From: JANNYA01 sp031422315
Lineage (GTDB): Bacteria; Pseudomonadota; Gammaproteobacteria; Xanthomonadales; SZUA-5
Assembly: GCA_031422315.1 (NCBI GenBank)
Contig: JANOQN010000032.1
Span: 12,346 to 76,345, forward strand
DNA length: 64,000 nt
Direction of reading: 5' to 3'
The translations under genes and the position numbers were made by a program. The notes under the pieces were generated by a model that ran no database searches, was not told the origin of the DNA, and worked only from the letters and a program-made list of their open reading frames with translations. Positions 19,001 through 29,297 of this stretch are shown in pieces. Position 1 is the first letter of the stretch. Each line of letters begins with the position of its first letter.

Positions 19001-22000
19001 ATGAAAACTAAAGTGCTTTTGGCCGCAATGGCCATACCCGTTATGAGTCTTTTGGCTTATCAAATATTTGATGCTCGAAATAGCGCTGAGCATGACCGGC
19101 AAAATAAGCTAGACGCACGATACGCCAAAGTAGGGCGTGTTAAGTCAGACAAACGCCTGCAATATGGCGAATCCGATGGTGCGGTTTCACTTTGGGAAGG
19201 CCGATTAGAAGGTCTGGATGGCATCTCTCCTGCTGCAGCGAACATCGCGGCACTGGCAGAGATTGCTCGCCGAGGCGCAGGCAGTACTGCACCGCCGCTT
19301 GCAGTTGAGGAATTTGGACCCGGAAACTTCGGCGGACGCTTGCGCGGACTAGTTGTTCATCCGACGCAAACTAATCGCATTCTTGCAGGCTCAGTTAGTG
19401 GTGGCGTTTGGCGCAGCGATGATGCTGGAGCAACTTGGAAACCGGTAGCTGACTTCCTAAGCTCTACGTCAGTAGGGCATATTGTGATTGATCCAGATCA
19501 GCCTAATCGCGTGTTTGTTGGAACTGGCGAGGGCTTTTTCAACGGAGATGCACCGCGCGGCGCCGGTATTTTTGTCAGCAACGATTTTGGAGACACTTGG
19601 GCGCAGCTTGCGAATACCAATAACCCTAACTTCTATTATGTGAATCGGCTGGCGATGGTGCCGTCAACCGACGTATTAGTCGCTGCGACACGATCAGGCA
19701 TTTGGCGATCAACCGATTTAGGACAAACCTTTACTCGGGTTGCTACTAACCTGCGTGTTGATGCCGCGGGTTACCAAGATGTTAAAGCTGACCCAAATAC
19801 GCCGGGCCGTTTGCTCGCGGCGCACAACGGCAGCGCTGCTGGTCGCGGACCAATCCCGCAAATTGTGACAAGCTCTGGTTTAAACATCGAAGGTGTTTCA
19901 ACGGTTTTTGGAAACGCGTTTCCCGTCGCAGGTTCGGCAACAGACTTGATTGTGGCAAGTGATGGAGCTGGCACTACGGGCGATGCCTGTGAAGCATTTC
20001 CGGCCAACAGTTTGGCAGGTAAAATTGCGCTGATTGATCGCGGCAATTGCGCTTTTGTATTGAAAGGTCAAAACGTGCAGGCTGCAGGTGCAATAGCCAT
20101 GATCATTGCACAAAACACAGCAGATGCTCCGTTTGCCGCCGGCGCTGTTACGGTTGGTTTGACGATGCCCTCCATGATGATTAGCCGTGATGATGGCGAC
20201 AGACTAAAGCTATTAGCCAGCATAGGAGTCGGCACACAGTTTCAAAATGGTTTTGAAGATGCGGTATCAGGTAGTGGAGCAGTACTTGCGGGCGTGACGA
20301 TTAATGGGCCTTTGTTTTTAACAAACTATCTCGCGCGCTCTACCGATGCCGGTGCAACCTGGACGCAACTAACAGCGGCTAATGGGCTACCCGAAAGCGA
20401 CGTTACCCGTATGGAAATTGGCTGGGGGCCTGGCGGCGTCGTTTATGCGGCCGGGGCCAACAGAGCCGACACTACACGTGGACTTTGGCGCAGTGCAGAT
20501 GGTGGCACGAACTTCACCCAAACGACTTCTACTACACAATTTATCGAACGCCAAGGTTTTTACGACTTAGTGGTTGCAGTTGCCCCCAACGACGCCAATA
20601 AAGTTTATTTAGCTGCGGTTGATCAGTATTTGAGCACGGATGGTGGCACTACAATTACTAAGAATTCGTTCTGGAATCCAGGAGCAGGCCAGATTCGAAA
20701 ATATATCCATGCAGATCAGCACGTTTATGCGTTTAAGCCAGGTGATCCGAACACGCTATACACCGGCTCAGATGGCGGCGTTCAGCGCACTTCTAACGGA
20801 GGGGTTACGTTTGAAGATTTGAATAATGGTTTGAATGTTGCAATGCCGAATAATCTGAGTATTTCACCAGACGGCCAGCGCATTGTTACCGGCACGCAAG
20901 ACAATGGCTCGCACTTTTACTTCGGCTCAAAAGAGGTTTGGATTGAATGGTCAGGCGGCGACGGCGGTATCACCGCGCTAGATCCCACTGACAGCAATAC
21001 TTTTTACGGCACACGCCCGTTTGGAAGCTTGTTTGGTACGCGCAATCTGGGCGCTAGCGAAGCGGCACTACCACTCCCAGGTGCAGGTACTAACACCAAC
21101 GGCGGGAATTTCTATCCACCTATCGCGTTGGATACAACCAATCCGAATAGCATGCTGGTCGGCTTAGGCGCTTTGTTCCATTCGCCAAACCCACGATCAC
21201 TAGCATCGGCAACTTTCACGCAAATTGCGCTACCCGCTGGTTCTGGACCAATCAACTCGGTGGTGTTCAATCCGCTCAATGGAACAGAGGGTTTTGCCGG
21301 AACGAACAGTGGTCGCGTTTTTAAAGTGACTGGTATTGGCTCAACGCCAGTTGTAACTTCTATCCAAGGTGATTTGCCAGCTGGAAATGATGTTTCTCAA
21401 ATACTCGTTGATCAGGCTGACGGCAGTGGCAACACGCTTTATGTCGTGTTGGCGGATTATGGAAATAATCGTGTTTTCAAAACAACCAATGGCGGTGCTA
21501 CTTGGATGAGTTTGCACGGTGATTTACCGCAAGTACCGGTCTTTACAATTGCCATAGACCCGGCGAATCAAGCTAACTTGTTTGTCGGAACCGAAATTGG
21601 CACTTTTTACGGCCGACCGAATGCAGGCACCTATGCGTGGAGTCAATATTCTTACGGGCTCCCAGCCACGAGGACAGTCACAATCCAACCACTTGGCAAC
21701 AATGAAATTTACGCCGCGGTTTACGGCCGGGGCGTATTCAAGGCGACTCGCTCTCCGGTCGCACTCAGCTTAGGCGCGTTCGTCAACGACACCGGCTGTG
21801 ACAGTGATGGCAATTTAGACGAAAGCGAAACTGCGCAGCTGCCGGTCAAAATCAAAAATTTGACCAATAGCTCGGTGCCTGCGTCAACGCTAACACTCAA
21901 CAGCGACAACACATCGGTACCGATAATTCCAGTGCAGGCTGTGCCAAGTATTGCCGCATTTGCGGAAGTGAATATCAACGTTCCTGTCCAAATGATTGCT

Positions 22001-22687
22001 TCAACAGCCTGCCCCGCGCCGGTTACTTTGACTGCGTCAAGCAGCCTGGGTAGCGCTGCAACGCAAAGCCGAACTTACAGTTTGGATCAAAATACGCCCG
22101 TAAACACTGCTGGATTTATCGATGGTGCCGAGAGTGCTAGCACATTATTAAGCTTCAACACTGTTTTAGGAAGCAGTGGCTGGGTGCGCGCTAGTGATCA
22201 AGTAAATACTGGCAGTTCAAGCTATTTTGCCGCAAGCGAAGGCAGCTACTCAGAGAAAGTGTTGAGCTCTCCTTGGCTTTCCGTGACTTCACCCGCAGCT
22301 AGTTTGGCATTTGCGTTGCGCTATGAAACAGAGGGCGATGCGACCCAGCGTTGGGATGGCATGGTGCTTGAGGCACGCACGCGCGGAGGCATCAATCAGG
22401 CACCAGGGCGTTGGGTTGATATTGGTGGAAGTGCGAATGTAGCCTATGATGGTTTTTTGTTTAACAACACGCCAATTGGTGCTGCGCGCCCCGCATGGTC
22501 CGGTAATCAGCCAACTTGGCGAAATGCAAATGTGAGCCTCACGAGCTTCAATGGCCAGCAAGTGCAACTGCGCTTTCGGGCCGTTAGTGATTCCAGTACT
22601 TCAGAAGTCGGCGTATGGCTTGATGACATCCAGGCCACCGGCGTCAGTTTTAACGAACTGGCCAGCTGCGATACCGTTTGTAATTAA
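19001..22687 (+). CDS. Large secreted beta-propeller protein (sortilin/BNR-like repeats) with PA domain
   Basis: A 1228-residue secreted protein; ATG 19001 follows GGAG and starts a signal/anchor (residues 5-20). Repeated W(R/K)S(D/T)D.G.TW motifs (WRSDDAGATW, SNDFGDTW, WRSADGGTNF, KTTNGGATW) show a VPS10/BNR-type propeller. A protease-associated domain (about residues 320-410, with DRGNCAF and QAAGAIAMII) is inserted between blades. Directly after it sits FQNGFEDAV, a G-F-E motif that other proteins here carry at the C-terminus. The C-terminal third has a calcium-type D.DGNLDE stretch and a jelly-roll-like domain with VWLDDIQ. It is probably cell-surface or extracellular; the substrate is unknown. 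A strong terminator follows. Confidence 0.8.
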   Translation: MKTKVLLAAMAIPVMSLLAYQIFDARNSAEHDRQNKLDARYAKVGRVKSDKRLQYGESDGAVSLWEGRLEGLDGISPAAANIAALAEIARRGAGSTAPPLAVEEFGPGNFGGRLRGLVVHPTQTNRILAGSVSGGVWRSDDAGATWKPVADFLSSTSVGHIVIDPDQPNRVFVGTGEGFFNGDAPRGAGIFVSNDFGDTWAQLANTNNPNFYYVNRLAMVPSTDVLVAATRSGIWRSTDLGQTFTRVATNLRVDAAGYQDVKADPNTPGRLLAAHNGSAAGRGPIPQIVTSSGLNIEGVSTVFGNAFPVAGSATDLIVASDGAGTTGDACEAFPANSLAGKIALIDRGNCAFVLKGQNVQAAGAIAMIIAQNTADAPFAAGAVTVGLTMPSMMISRDDGDRLKLLASIGVGTQFQNGFEDAVSGSGAVLAGVTINGPLFLTNYLARSTDAGATWTQLTAANGLPESDVTRMEIGWGPGGVVYAAGANRADTTRGLWRSADGGTNFTQTTSTTQFIERQGFYDLVVAVAPNDANKVYLAAVDQYLSTDGGTTITKNSFWNPGAGQIRKYIHADQHVYAFKPGDPNTLYTGSDGGVQRTSNGGVTFEDLNNGLNVAMPNNLSISPDGQRIVTGTQDNGSHFYFGSKEVWIEWSGGDGGITALDPTDSNTFYGTRPFGSLFGTRNLGASEAALPLPGAGTNTNGGNFYPPIALDTTNPNSMLVGLGALFHSPNPRSLASATFTQIALPAGSGPINSVVFNPLNGTEGFAGTNSGRVFKVTGIGSTPVVTSIQGDLPAGNDVSQILVDQADGSGNTLYVVLADYGNNRVFKTTNGGATWMSLHGDLPQVPVFTIAIDPANQANLFVGTEIGTFYGRPNAGTYAWSQYSYGLPATRTVTIQPLGNNEIYAAVYGRGVFKATRSPVALSLGAFVNDTGCDSDGNLDESETAQLPVKIKNLTNSSVPASTLTLNSDNTSVPIIPVQAVPSIAAFAEVNINVPVQMIASTACPAPVTLTASSSLGSAATQSRTYSLDQNTPVNTAGFIDGAESASTLLSFNTVLGSSGWVRASDQVNTGSSSYFAASEGSYSEKVLSSPWLSVTSPAASLAFALRYETEGDATQRWDGMVLEARTRGGINQAPGRWVDIGGSANVAYDGFLFNNTPIGAARPAWSGNQPTWRNANVSLTSFNGQQVQLRFRAVSDSSTSEVGVWLDDIQATGVSFNELASCDTVCN

Positions 22688-22698
22688 TTAAGCGATTT

Positions 22699-22743
22699 AG
22701 CCCGCACGGCATCTATTTAATAGATGTTTTGCGGGCTTTTTCC
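22699..22743 (+). terminator. Rho-independent terminator after the propeller gene
   Basis: Outer arms AGCCCGC (22699-22705) and GCGGGCT (22731-22737) enclose an inner stem CATCTA/TAGATG (22710-22715, 22721-22726), followed by a T-run at 22737-22741. It lies 12 bases after the stop codon at 22687 and points the same way as that gene. The convergent purL gene ends 65 bases further on. Confidence 0.85.
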
Positions 22744-22807
22744 GTTTGAGCAGCGATGCCTTTGCTTTAATAAATGGCTCGCTCGTATTTTGTGAGCACT
22801 AAATTCT

Positions 22808-25800
22808 CTATGAAAGCCACATTCTTGCATTTTTAAACATCCGCATCCACGGCGTAAATTCGCCCTGCTCCAGCGCTAACTCAGCGGGTCTATGGCTCAG
22901 CTGAGCCCGTCGAAATACTCGCTCAGGATGCGGCATCATCATCAGCACGCGGCCTTCTGCAGCGTGAAAGCCGGTAACGCCTTGCGGTGAGCCATTGCTG
23001 TTCCACGGGAATGCTTCGGTGGCATTGCTTTGCCCATCGACCATTTGAATGCAGGCGCTTACGGCGCTGTTTTGGGAATCGGTAAACAGCGCGCGGCCTT
23101 CGCCGTGGCTGACTACGATTGGCGCGATGCAGCCGGCCATGCCTTGCAAGAAAATCGATGCGGACGGCAAAATTTCTGCCAGCACCAGCCGCGCTTCATA
23201 CTGTTCGGAATGATTGCGAACTAGCATTGGCCAATGCGCCGTGCCGGGAATTAGCTCGGCTAAGCCAGAGAGCATTTGGCAGCCATTGCAAACGCCGAGC
23301 GCGAATTTCTGGGGATCATAAAAAAAGCGCTGGAACTGATCGCGCAGCATAGGGTTGAACAAAATCGACTTTGCCCAGCCTTGGCCTGCACCCAGCACAT
23401 CGCCAAAAGAGAAGCCGCCGCAAGCTGCTAAGCCTTGGAAGCTGCTCAGTTGATGCAGGCCTGCGGCTAAATCGGACATGTGTACGTCGACGCATTCAAA
23501 GCCCGCCAAGTGAAACGCGGCCGCCATTTCAATCTGCCCATTGACGCCTTGTTCGCGCAAAATTGCCACGCGTGGGCGGGCGCTGCGTAAAATCTGCGGC
23601 GCTTCGGTGTCAAACGGTATGCGCGCAAACAATGGCGCAGCTTTGGGATTTGACAGCAAGTTTGCTTCGGCATCGGCACATGCTGGATTGTCACGCTGGC
23701 GCTGCATGTTATGGCTGACGTGGTGCCAGTTTTCATGCAGACGCTGCCACGTAAACTCTAGCGCGGCGCCGCCGGACAGCTTGATTTGATGATCTTTCCG
23801 CAAGCTGGCCACGCGCCGCACTGTCAGCCGGGTTGGCAACGCAGCTGGATCGCTGATTTGCACTAACACGCCGAGTTCTTCATTGAATAGCTGCGCCTCG
23901 GCGCTGCCAAATTTAGCATCTAGATGAACGTCTAGGCCGACGTGCCCGGCAAACGCCATTTCGCACAATGCCGCCCAGATGCCGCCATCGGAGCGATCGT
24001 GATAGGCGTTTACGAAGCCGCGCGCGGCATTGAGCCAATCCAATAGCGCGTGCAAATCTTCCGGGAATTCCACATCGGGGGTTTCCGGTTCAAACGCACC
24101 GCACGTTTGCGCCCACACGCTTTGCCCGAGCCGCTGCGCACCTCGACTTAGATCGATCAAATAGATATCGCCCATGCCGGGTTTTAGCTCAGGCGTTAGG
24201 CTGGCGCGCACATCGGCAACCGGTGCAAACGCGGAAATAATCAGCGACATCGGCGCTTCACTTTGCAGCGTAACCGGCTGGCCGTGCGCATCCAAACCGG
24301 CAAATCTTGCCCGCATCGAAAGCGAGTCCTTACCGACCGGAATCGATAGGCCAAGCTGTGGGCATAGTTCAAGAGCAGCCGCTCGCACGCCTGCGTAGAG
24401 TTCGGCATCGCCTTCAGCACCGCCGCACGCGGCCATCCAATTGGCGGAAAGTTTGACGTCGGTAAAGCGCGTGACCGGCGCGGCCAGCAAATTCGTCAAG
24501 GCTTCGGCTACTGCCATGCGCGCGGATGCGGGCGCGTTGATCGCGGCTATTGGTGTGCGCTCGCCGCAGGCAAAAGCCTCGCCCGAATTGCCGGTAAAAT
24601 CGGCCAGCGTAACGGCAACATCGGCCACCGGCACTTGCCAAGGCCCGACCATTTGATCGCGGTGCGTTAGTCCACCGACGGTGCGATCACCAATCGTGAT
24701 TAAAAAGCGTTTGCTAGCGACCGCTGGAAAACGCAGCACCCGCAAACAGGCTTCCTCTAAATCGACGCTTGAAGGCTGCGCGCGCATCGACAGCATCGCG
24801 GGCATTTGTGCTTGCCGCAGCATGCGCGGCGTATTGCCAAACAGCAGCGCCATCGGCACATCTACCACCGCTTGCGTGCCGAGCTGCACCCGCAGCTGCC
24901 TAGTTTCAGTAGCTTGGCCTAGCACCGCTACCGGCGCGCGTTCCCGCGTACAAATCGCTAAAAATCTGGGCAAATCAACGGGGCGCACCGATAAAACGTA
25001 GCGCTCTTGCGCCTCATTACACCAGATTTCCAGCGGCGACATTCCCGCATCATCATTAGGAACCTTTGCTAAATCAATTTCGCCGCCGAGCCCTGAATCA
25101 TTGAGCAGCTCCGGCACCGCGTTGCTGAGCCCGCCTGCGCCAACGTCGTGAATAAAGGTAATCGGATTGGCATCGTTTAGCGCCATGCAGCGTTCAATCA
25201 CTTCTTGGCAACGACGCTGTAGCTCGGCGTTATCGCGCTGCACGCTGGCAAAATCCAGCGCAGCGTTCGAGCTGCCAGTGCTGATCGAGGATGCCGCACC
25301 GCCGCCCAAACCAATCAGCAGCGCAGGCCCGCCCAGCACGATTACCGGATCACCCGGCTGCAATTTGATTTTATTAACGTGCTGCGGACGAATGCGCGCC
25401 AACCCGCCAGCCAGCATGATCGGCTTGTCGTATGCGAATTGACGCGCACCGAGCTGCTGCTCGTAAGTTCGGAAAAAGCCAGTTAAACATGGCCGGCCGA
25501 ATTCGTTGTTGTACGCTGCGGCGCCGAGTGGCGCGTCTTGCAAGATGGTCAGCGCGCGCGCCATCGCGGGCGGTAATGTACGCTGCGCGCCGGACTCGGA
25601 TACTTCCCAGGGCTCAGGCTGACCAGCAATACGCAAATGCGCGGTCATGAATCCAACTAATCCGGCTTTGGGTTTGCCACCACGACCGGTCGCGCCTTCA
25701 TCGCGCAGTTCACCGCCCGAACCGGTCGCCGCGCCTGGATAAGGTGCAATGCCGGTTGGATGATTGTGGGTTTCGACTTTGATGGCGATTGCTTGCGGCT

Positions 25801-26605
25801 CTGCGCTGATGCGATACACGCCATCGGCATGCGCAAACAGCGGCGCTGCTGCATGGCTCGCAAGTACCGCTGCATTGTCAGAGTAAGCGCTCAAGGTGCC
25901 GCGCGGATTGAGCGCATGCGTGAGTCGAACCATCGAAAAAAGTGAGCGACGCAGGTTATGTTCACCGAATTGCCAGTCGGCATTAAAAATCTTGTGGCGG
26001 CAGTGCTCTGAATTAGCTTGCGCGAACATCATCAGCTCGGCATCCGTGGCAGGCCGACCGAGCGCAGAAAAGCTCACTGCCAAATAGCGAATTTCTTGCT
26101 CAGATAGCGCGAGCCCAAGCGCTTGATTGGCGATCGACAGTGCCGATTCACTCGCTTCAATCTGCCTCAATGCGCTGGCTCCGGGCTTGTCAAATACAGC
26201 GGCTAGCTCAAGGTCCGTAAGCACGCACTCGGTCAGCGGATCGAACAGTGTGCGGGCCAAACTTTGCCTGTCGACTATTGGCTGGTCAAAAACATACTGG
26301 GTAACGCGCTCAAGCTGCGTGAGTACCAAGCCGCAGGATTTCGCGATATCCAGCGCCTTGCTAGACCAGGGCGAACGCAAACCCAGCCTGGGTGCAATCC
26401 AAACATGAAAGCCTGACCCTTGTTCGGTTTCATCGCTTGCAGGAAGCAGTTGGCGCAGATTGGGGTGCTGTGCGTCTACTCCAACAACTAAATAAACCTG
26501 CCTGCTGAAAACAACTTTGGCACCAAGCGGCGCCAAAGTGGTATTCAAACGATGCAGTCGAAAATCGCTAAGCCCGCAGGGCCCTGGTAGCTGAATCATG
26601 GCCAT
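22808..26605 (-). CDS. purL: Phosphoribosylformylglycinamidine synthase (FGAM synthase)
   Basis: Purine-pathway enzyme converting FGAR, glutamine and ATP to FGAM in the cytosol. It is the long proteobacterial form (1265 residues) with synthetase and glutaminase in one chain. Visible marks are the N-terminal PurS-like region, the FGAM signature ANSEHCRHKIFNADW, KVETHNHPTGIAP, the second AIRS-like half, and a C-terminal class I amidotransferase with the nucleophile in GVCNGCQML, His in VSHGEGRA and the closing MMPHPERVFR. ATG 26605; an ATG two codons later is possible. It is a monocistronic-looking housekeeping gene, slightly shorter than the E. coli protein. Confidence 0.96.
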   Translation of the reverse strand: MAMIQLPGPCGLSDFRLHRLNTTLAPLGAKVVFSRQVYLVVGVDAQHPNLRQLLPASDETEQGSGFHVWIAPRLGLRSPWSSKALDIAKSCGLVLTQLERVTQYVFDQPIVDRQSLARTLFDPLTECVLTDLELAAVFDKPGASALRQIEASESALSIANQALGLALSEQEIRYLAVSFSALGRPATDAELMMFAQANSEHCRHKIFNADWQFGEHNLRRSLFSMVRLTHALNPRGTLSAYSDNAAVLASHAAAPLFAHADGVYRISAEPQAIAIKVETHNHPTGIAPYPGAATGSGGELRDEGATGRGGKPKAGLVGFMTAHLRIAGQPEPWEVSESGAQRTLPPAMARALTILQDAPLGAAAYNNEFGRPCLTGFFRTYEQQLGARQFAYDKPIMLAGGLARIRPQHVNKIKLQPGDPVIVLGGPALLIGLGGGAASSISTGSSNAALDFASVQRDNAELQRRCQEVIERCMALNDANPITFIHDVGAGGLSNAVPELLNDSGLGGEIDLAKVPNDDAGMSPLEIWCNEAQERYVLSVRPVDLPRFLAICTRERAPVAVLGQATETRQLRVQLGTQAVVDVPMALLFGNTPRMLRQAQMPAMLSMRAQPSSVDLEEACLRVLRFPAVASKRFLITIGDRTVGGLTHRDQMVGPWQVPVADVAVTLADFTGNSGEAFACGERTPIAAINAPASARMAVAEALTNLLAAPVTRFTDVKLSANWMAACGGAEGDAELYAGVRAAALELCPQLGLSIPVGKDSLSMRARFAGLDAHGQPVTLQSEAPMSLIISAFAPVADVRASLTPELKPGMGDIYLIDLSRGAQRLGQSVWAQTCGAFEPETPDVEFPEDLHALLDWLNAARGFVNAYHDRSDGGIWAALCEMAFAGHVGLDVHLDAKFGSAEAQLFNEELGVLVQISDPAALPTRLTVRRVASLRKDHQIKLSGGAALEFTWQRLHENWHHVSHNMQRQRDNPACADAEANLLSNPKAAPLFARIPFDTEAPQILRSARPRVAILREQGVNGQIEMAAAFHLAGFECVDVHMSDLAAGLHQLSSFQGLAACGGFSFGDVLGAGQGWAKSILFNPMLRDQFQRFFYDPQKFALGVCNGCQMLSGLAELIPGTAHWPMLVRNHSEQYEARLVLAEILPSASIFLQGMAGCIAPIVVSHGEGRALFTDSQNSAVSACIQMVDGQSNATEAFPWNSNGSPQGVTGFHAAEGRVLMMMPHPERVFRRAQLSHRPAELALEQGEFTPWMRMFKNARMWLS

Positions 26606-26646
26606 GCCCTTTTGACTGCTCTTGATCTACTGCGACAGCAGGCTAA

Positions 26647-27375
26647 CTAGCCTTTTTTCATTTTTGCACGGCGCTCAAGCTCATCAAATAAAGCTTGCGG
26701 CGGCATGTAGCCCGGCATCATGGTGCCATCGGCAATGAAAATGGCCGGTGTGCCGGTCACGCCTACGCGCTGTCCTAAGTCATAATCTTTTTCAATGGGG
26801 TTGGTGCAGGTGCTGGTGCCTGGATCAACGCCATTTTTCGCGTCAGTCATAGCTTTGCGCTGATCCTTTGCGCACCAAACCGCGGTGGCTTTACGCCAAG
26901 AATCGCTTGGATTGCCTGCGCGTGGGAACCACAAATACTGCACTTCAATACCCAGATCATTCATCTGCGCCATTTCGGTATGCAGCTTGCGGCAATAGCC
27001 ACAATCAATATCGGTGAACACTTTGACGACGTGCTTAGCCTTACCGCCGCGCGCCGGGAATACAATCATGTCGGCTACCGGCACTTTTGCCAGCTCAACT
27101 AAACGTACCTTGGCCTGCGACTCTTCAGTTAAATTGCGGCGTGTTGCCGATTCAATCAGCATGCCTTGCATTAAATGTTTGCCATCTTTGCTGAAATAAA
27201 TAACTTGACCGCCAACCGTGACCTCCAAAAGCCCTGGAATCGGCGTTTCTTTCATCGAATCAATTTTGGCATTCGGATTGAGGCGCTTAACTGCTGCTTC
27301 AATTTCCGGGCTAGCCGACGCTGCAGTGACAAATAATGCGGCCACAGCCGCAGCGATCAGACGAAAACGGAGCAT
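26647..27375 (-). CDS. dsbC: Thiol:disulfide interchange protein, DsbC family
   Basis: Periplasmic disulfide isomerase. The ATG at 27375 begins a good signal peptide (MLRFRLIAAAVAALF, ending ASA). An N-terminal dimerisation domain (about residues 20-85) precedes a thioredoxin fold with the active site DIDCGYC and the cis-Pro loop TGTPAIFIADG. Two further cysteines (WCAK and STCTNP) match the structural pair in DsbC. The frame stays open upstream to a TTG at 27477, but that would bury the signal peptide. It would act on exported multi-cysteine proteins. Confidence 0.92.
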   Translation of the reverse strand: MLRFRLIAAAVAALFVTAASASPEIEAAVKRLNPNAKIDSMKETPIPGLLEVTVGGQVIYFSKDGKHLMQGMLIESATRRNLTEESQAKVRLVELAKVPVADMIVFPARGGKAKHVVKVFTDIDCGYCRKLHTEMAQMNDLGIEVQYLWFPRAGNPSDSWRKATAVWCAKDQRKAMTDAKNGVDPGTSTCTNPIEKDYDLGQRVGVTGTPAIFIADGTMMPGYMPPQALFDELERRAKMKKG

Positions 27376-27537
27376 AAAAATCCTTAGATTTGACGAAGTG
27401 AGCGTGGCAAGACAGGCCGCAACCGGAATAGTTCCCAAAAGCTGCGGCGCTAAGTGCGGCGCAGATATTAACGCCAACCGCGCTTAAAAGCGTGATCGGC
27501 GCATTCTTGAGGCATTTTGGATTTAACTAAGCTCGCG

Positions 27538-28833
27538 TTAGCGCGCGCTGTCCTCAAAGCCGTTCTTGAAAATCTGCTCGGTTAGGCCAATCAACGCATA
27601 CACCGCGCCTTGGTTGGGATTCGCTGCATCAACGCCAAAAGCGCCAGCGATCGCGGTTCCATCAAAACCATGAAAAACGCTGTGGCCGAGCCGATCTTCA
27701 TTGGCGCCGGTAGCGATACGCTGCGCAGATGCCCAAACGCCTTGTGAGCGATTAAACGCGTAAACCGCGCCAGAGCCGACACAAAAGGTAGTTGCGCCGT
27801 TCAAGCAATAAGCGCCAACTAAGGCCTCATCTCCTTCAAGCGATACGCTTTGCCCGAATCGCTCATTAGCGAGCGCCTGGGTCGAGCGCAACTTAGCCTG
27901 TTCAGCCCAGACATTGCCAGTGCGGGTGAATACATAAGCCGAGCCCGCATCAGCGCCAGCGTTTTTGTCGTCATTGGCAGCGCCTGCAATTAAGCTATCG
28001 CCATCAACGGCAACCGATAAACCGAGCCGATCACCGTCTACGCCGTCACTTGCAAACAACGTGGATTGCAAATTCCAGCTTGCGCCCGCGCCGGTGTAGA
28101 CGAAAATTGCGCCCGATGCTTGTGCGCCTGGATGCACCGGTGCACCGATCACAAGCGTATTGCCAGAAAGCGCCACACTGGTGCCGAATCGACCCGCCGT
28201 GCTGGTGCCAAAAATGCTGGTTTGGCGCTGCCAGACGCCGCTAACTTTTCGATAGATATGCACGGCGCCAACTTCAATGCCGCCGTCACGCGCGCGCGGC
28301 TCAGTAATAGCTACGTCAGTATCTGAAATCGCAATCGCAGTGCCGAAATTGCCAACTTGGGTAACCGTTGGCGGCGAAATGCTGGCCTCAAGCACGAAGG
28401 GCGCTGCGCCAGCGCCGCTGCGATACAAATAAGCTTTGCCGGAATTGAAGTTCGTGTTCGGATCACCGGCATCATCCGCTGGAGCGCCGACTGCTGCCAG
28501 CGTGAAATCCTCATATTGATTGATGGCATTGGTTGCGCCAAAGCTATCGAGCGCAACGCCCGACGTTAGTGGCGCGCCGATTGGCGTTAAAACACTTTGC
28601 CCCGGCTGCGCAAATGGCATCAGATAAATTTGCGCGCGCCCCGCCAGCCCGCTAGCAATCGCAGTTGGCAGCTGATTCGGCGCCACTTTGCGCGCGGCAG
28701 CAACGGCAAATCCAAAAGATTCACTGGCCACGCCATTTGCCAACAAAACCTGAGATTGTGGTGTGTAAGGGCCGAGTGCGAGTGCAAAAACGGGTGTGAT
28801 GGTTAAAAGCGTCAAGCTGAGCGTTCGTTTCAT
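27538..28833 (-). CDS. Secreted FG-GAP repeat protein with C-terminal GFE motif
   Basis: A 431-residue exported protein; ATG 28833 starts a signal peptide (MKRTLSLTLLTITPVFALA). The body is made of about seven FG-GAP (integrin-alpha-like propeller) repeats, seen as GNFGTAIAISDTDV, RFGTSVALSGNTLV, RLGLSVAVDGDSLI and RFGQSVSLEGDEAL, each followed by a G(A/V)xxxxxGA strand. It ends IFKNGFEDSAR, a short C-terminal motif shared with the protein ending at 36078. Such propellers are surface or extracellular; the ligand is unknown. The frame extends upstream to 28908, but the signal peptide decides the start. Confidence 0.82.
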   Translation of the reverse strand: MKRTLSLTLLTITPVFALALGPYTPQSQVLLANGVASESFGFAVAAARKVAPNQLPTAIASGLAGRAQIYLMPFAQPGQSVLTPIGAPLTSGVALDSFGATNAINQYEDFTLAAVGAPADDAGDPNTNFNSGKAYLYRSGAGAAPFVLEASISPPTVTQVGNFGTAIAISDTDVAITEPRARDGGIEVGAVHIYRKVSGVWQRQTSIFGTSTAGRFGTSVALSGNTLVIGAPVHPGAQASGAIFVYTGAGASWNLQSTLFASDGVDGDRLGLSVAVDGDSLIAGAANDDKNAGADAGSAYVFTRTGNVWAEQAKLRSTQALANERFGQSVSLEGDEALVGAYCLNGATTFCVGSGAVYAFNRSQGVWASAQRIATGANEDRLGHSVFHGFDGTAIAGAFGVDAANPNQGAVYALIGLTEQIFKNGFEDSAR

Positions 28834-29072
28834 AGGATTTCCATGGTAATTGTGAAATTTATCGCCTAGGGTAACAGCGGTGGGGTGATTTCTTCGATCC
28901 GACGGCAAATTTTGCGCTTCAAGTCAAAAAACTTTAGGTGCGCAGGCAAGCTTAAACGCGATTGGCGATTACTTTTGGCTTTACAAGTTACGCCATATTC
29001 AGTCTAGCGCTTCCCTGTCATGCCTCGATAGGCTATATTTCCGGGCTATCTGAAACCACACACGGATGTGTC

Positions 29073-29198
29073 ATGAAAGTTCTGAATTCGCTGAAGTCGG
29101 CTAAAACCCGCCACCGTGATTGTAAAGTCGTACGTCGTCGCGGCAAAGTTTTTGTAATCTGCAAAAGCAACCCACGTTTCAAAGCGCGTCAGCGCTAG
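29073..29198 (+). CDS. rpmJ: 50S ribosomal protein L36, type B (zinc-independent)
   Basis: A 41-residue ribosomal protein beginning MKVLNSLKSAK with VVRRRGKVFVICKSNPRFKARQ. The MKVLNSL start and missing zinc ligands identify the type B (YkgO-like) form rather than the CXXC form. Upstream in-frame codons (28962-29072) are not part of the protein. In other bacteria the zinc-free paralogue is induced by zinc limitation; no Zur site could be recognised here. It is a single gene with its own terminator. Confidence 0.9.
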   Translation: MKVLNSLKSAKTRHRDCKVVRRRGKVFVICKSNPRFKARQR

Positions 29199-29253
29199 TT
29201 TCGTGCCTGTGCGGTTAGCGCGGGCAGATTCTAAAATCTCAGTGGTAAGTAAA

Positions 29254-29275
29254 GAGGCGCAATTGCGCCTTTTTG
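29254..29275 (+). terminator. Rho-independent terminator after rpmJ
   Basis: The 16-base perfect palindrome AGGCGCAATTGCGCCT (29255-29270) forms a short GC-rich stem with an AATT loop and is followed by a T-run. It separates rpmJ from truA. Confidence 0.8.
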
Positions 29276-29297
29276 CATTTCTACTAGCGATTGCTTA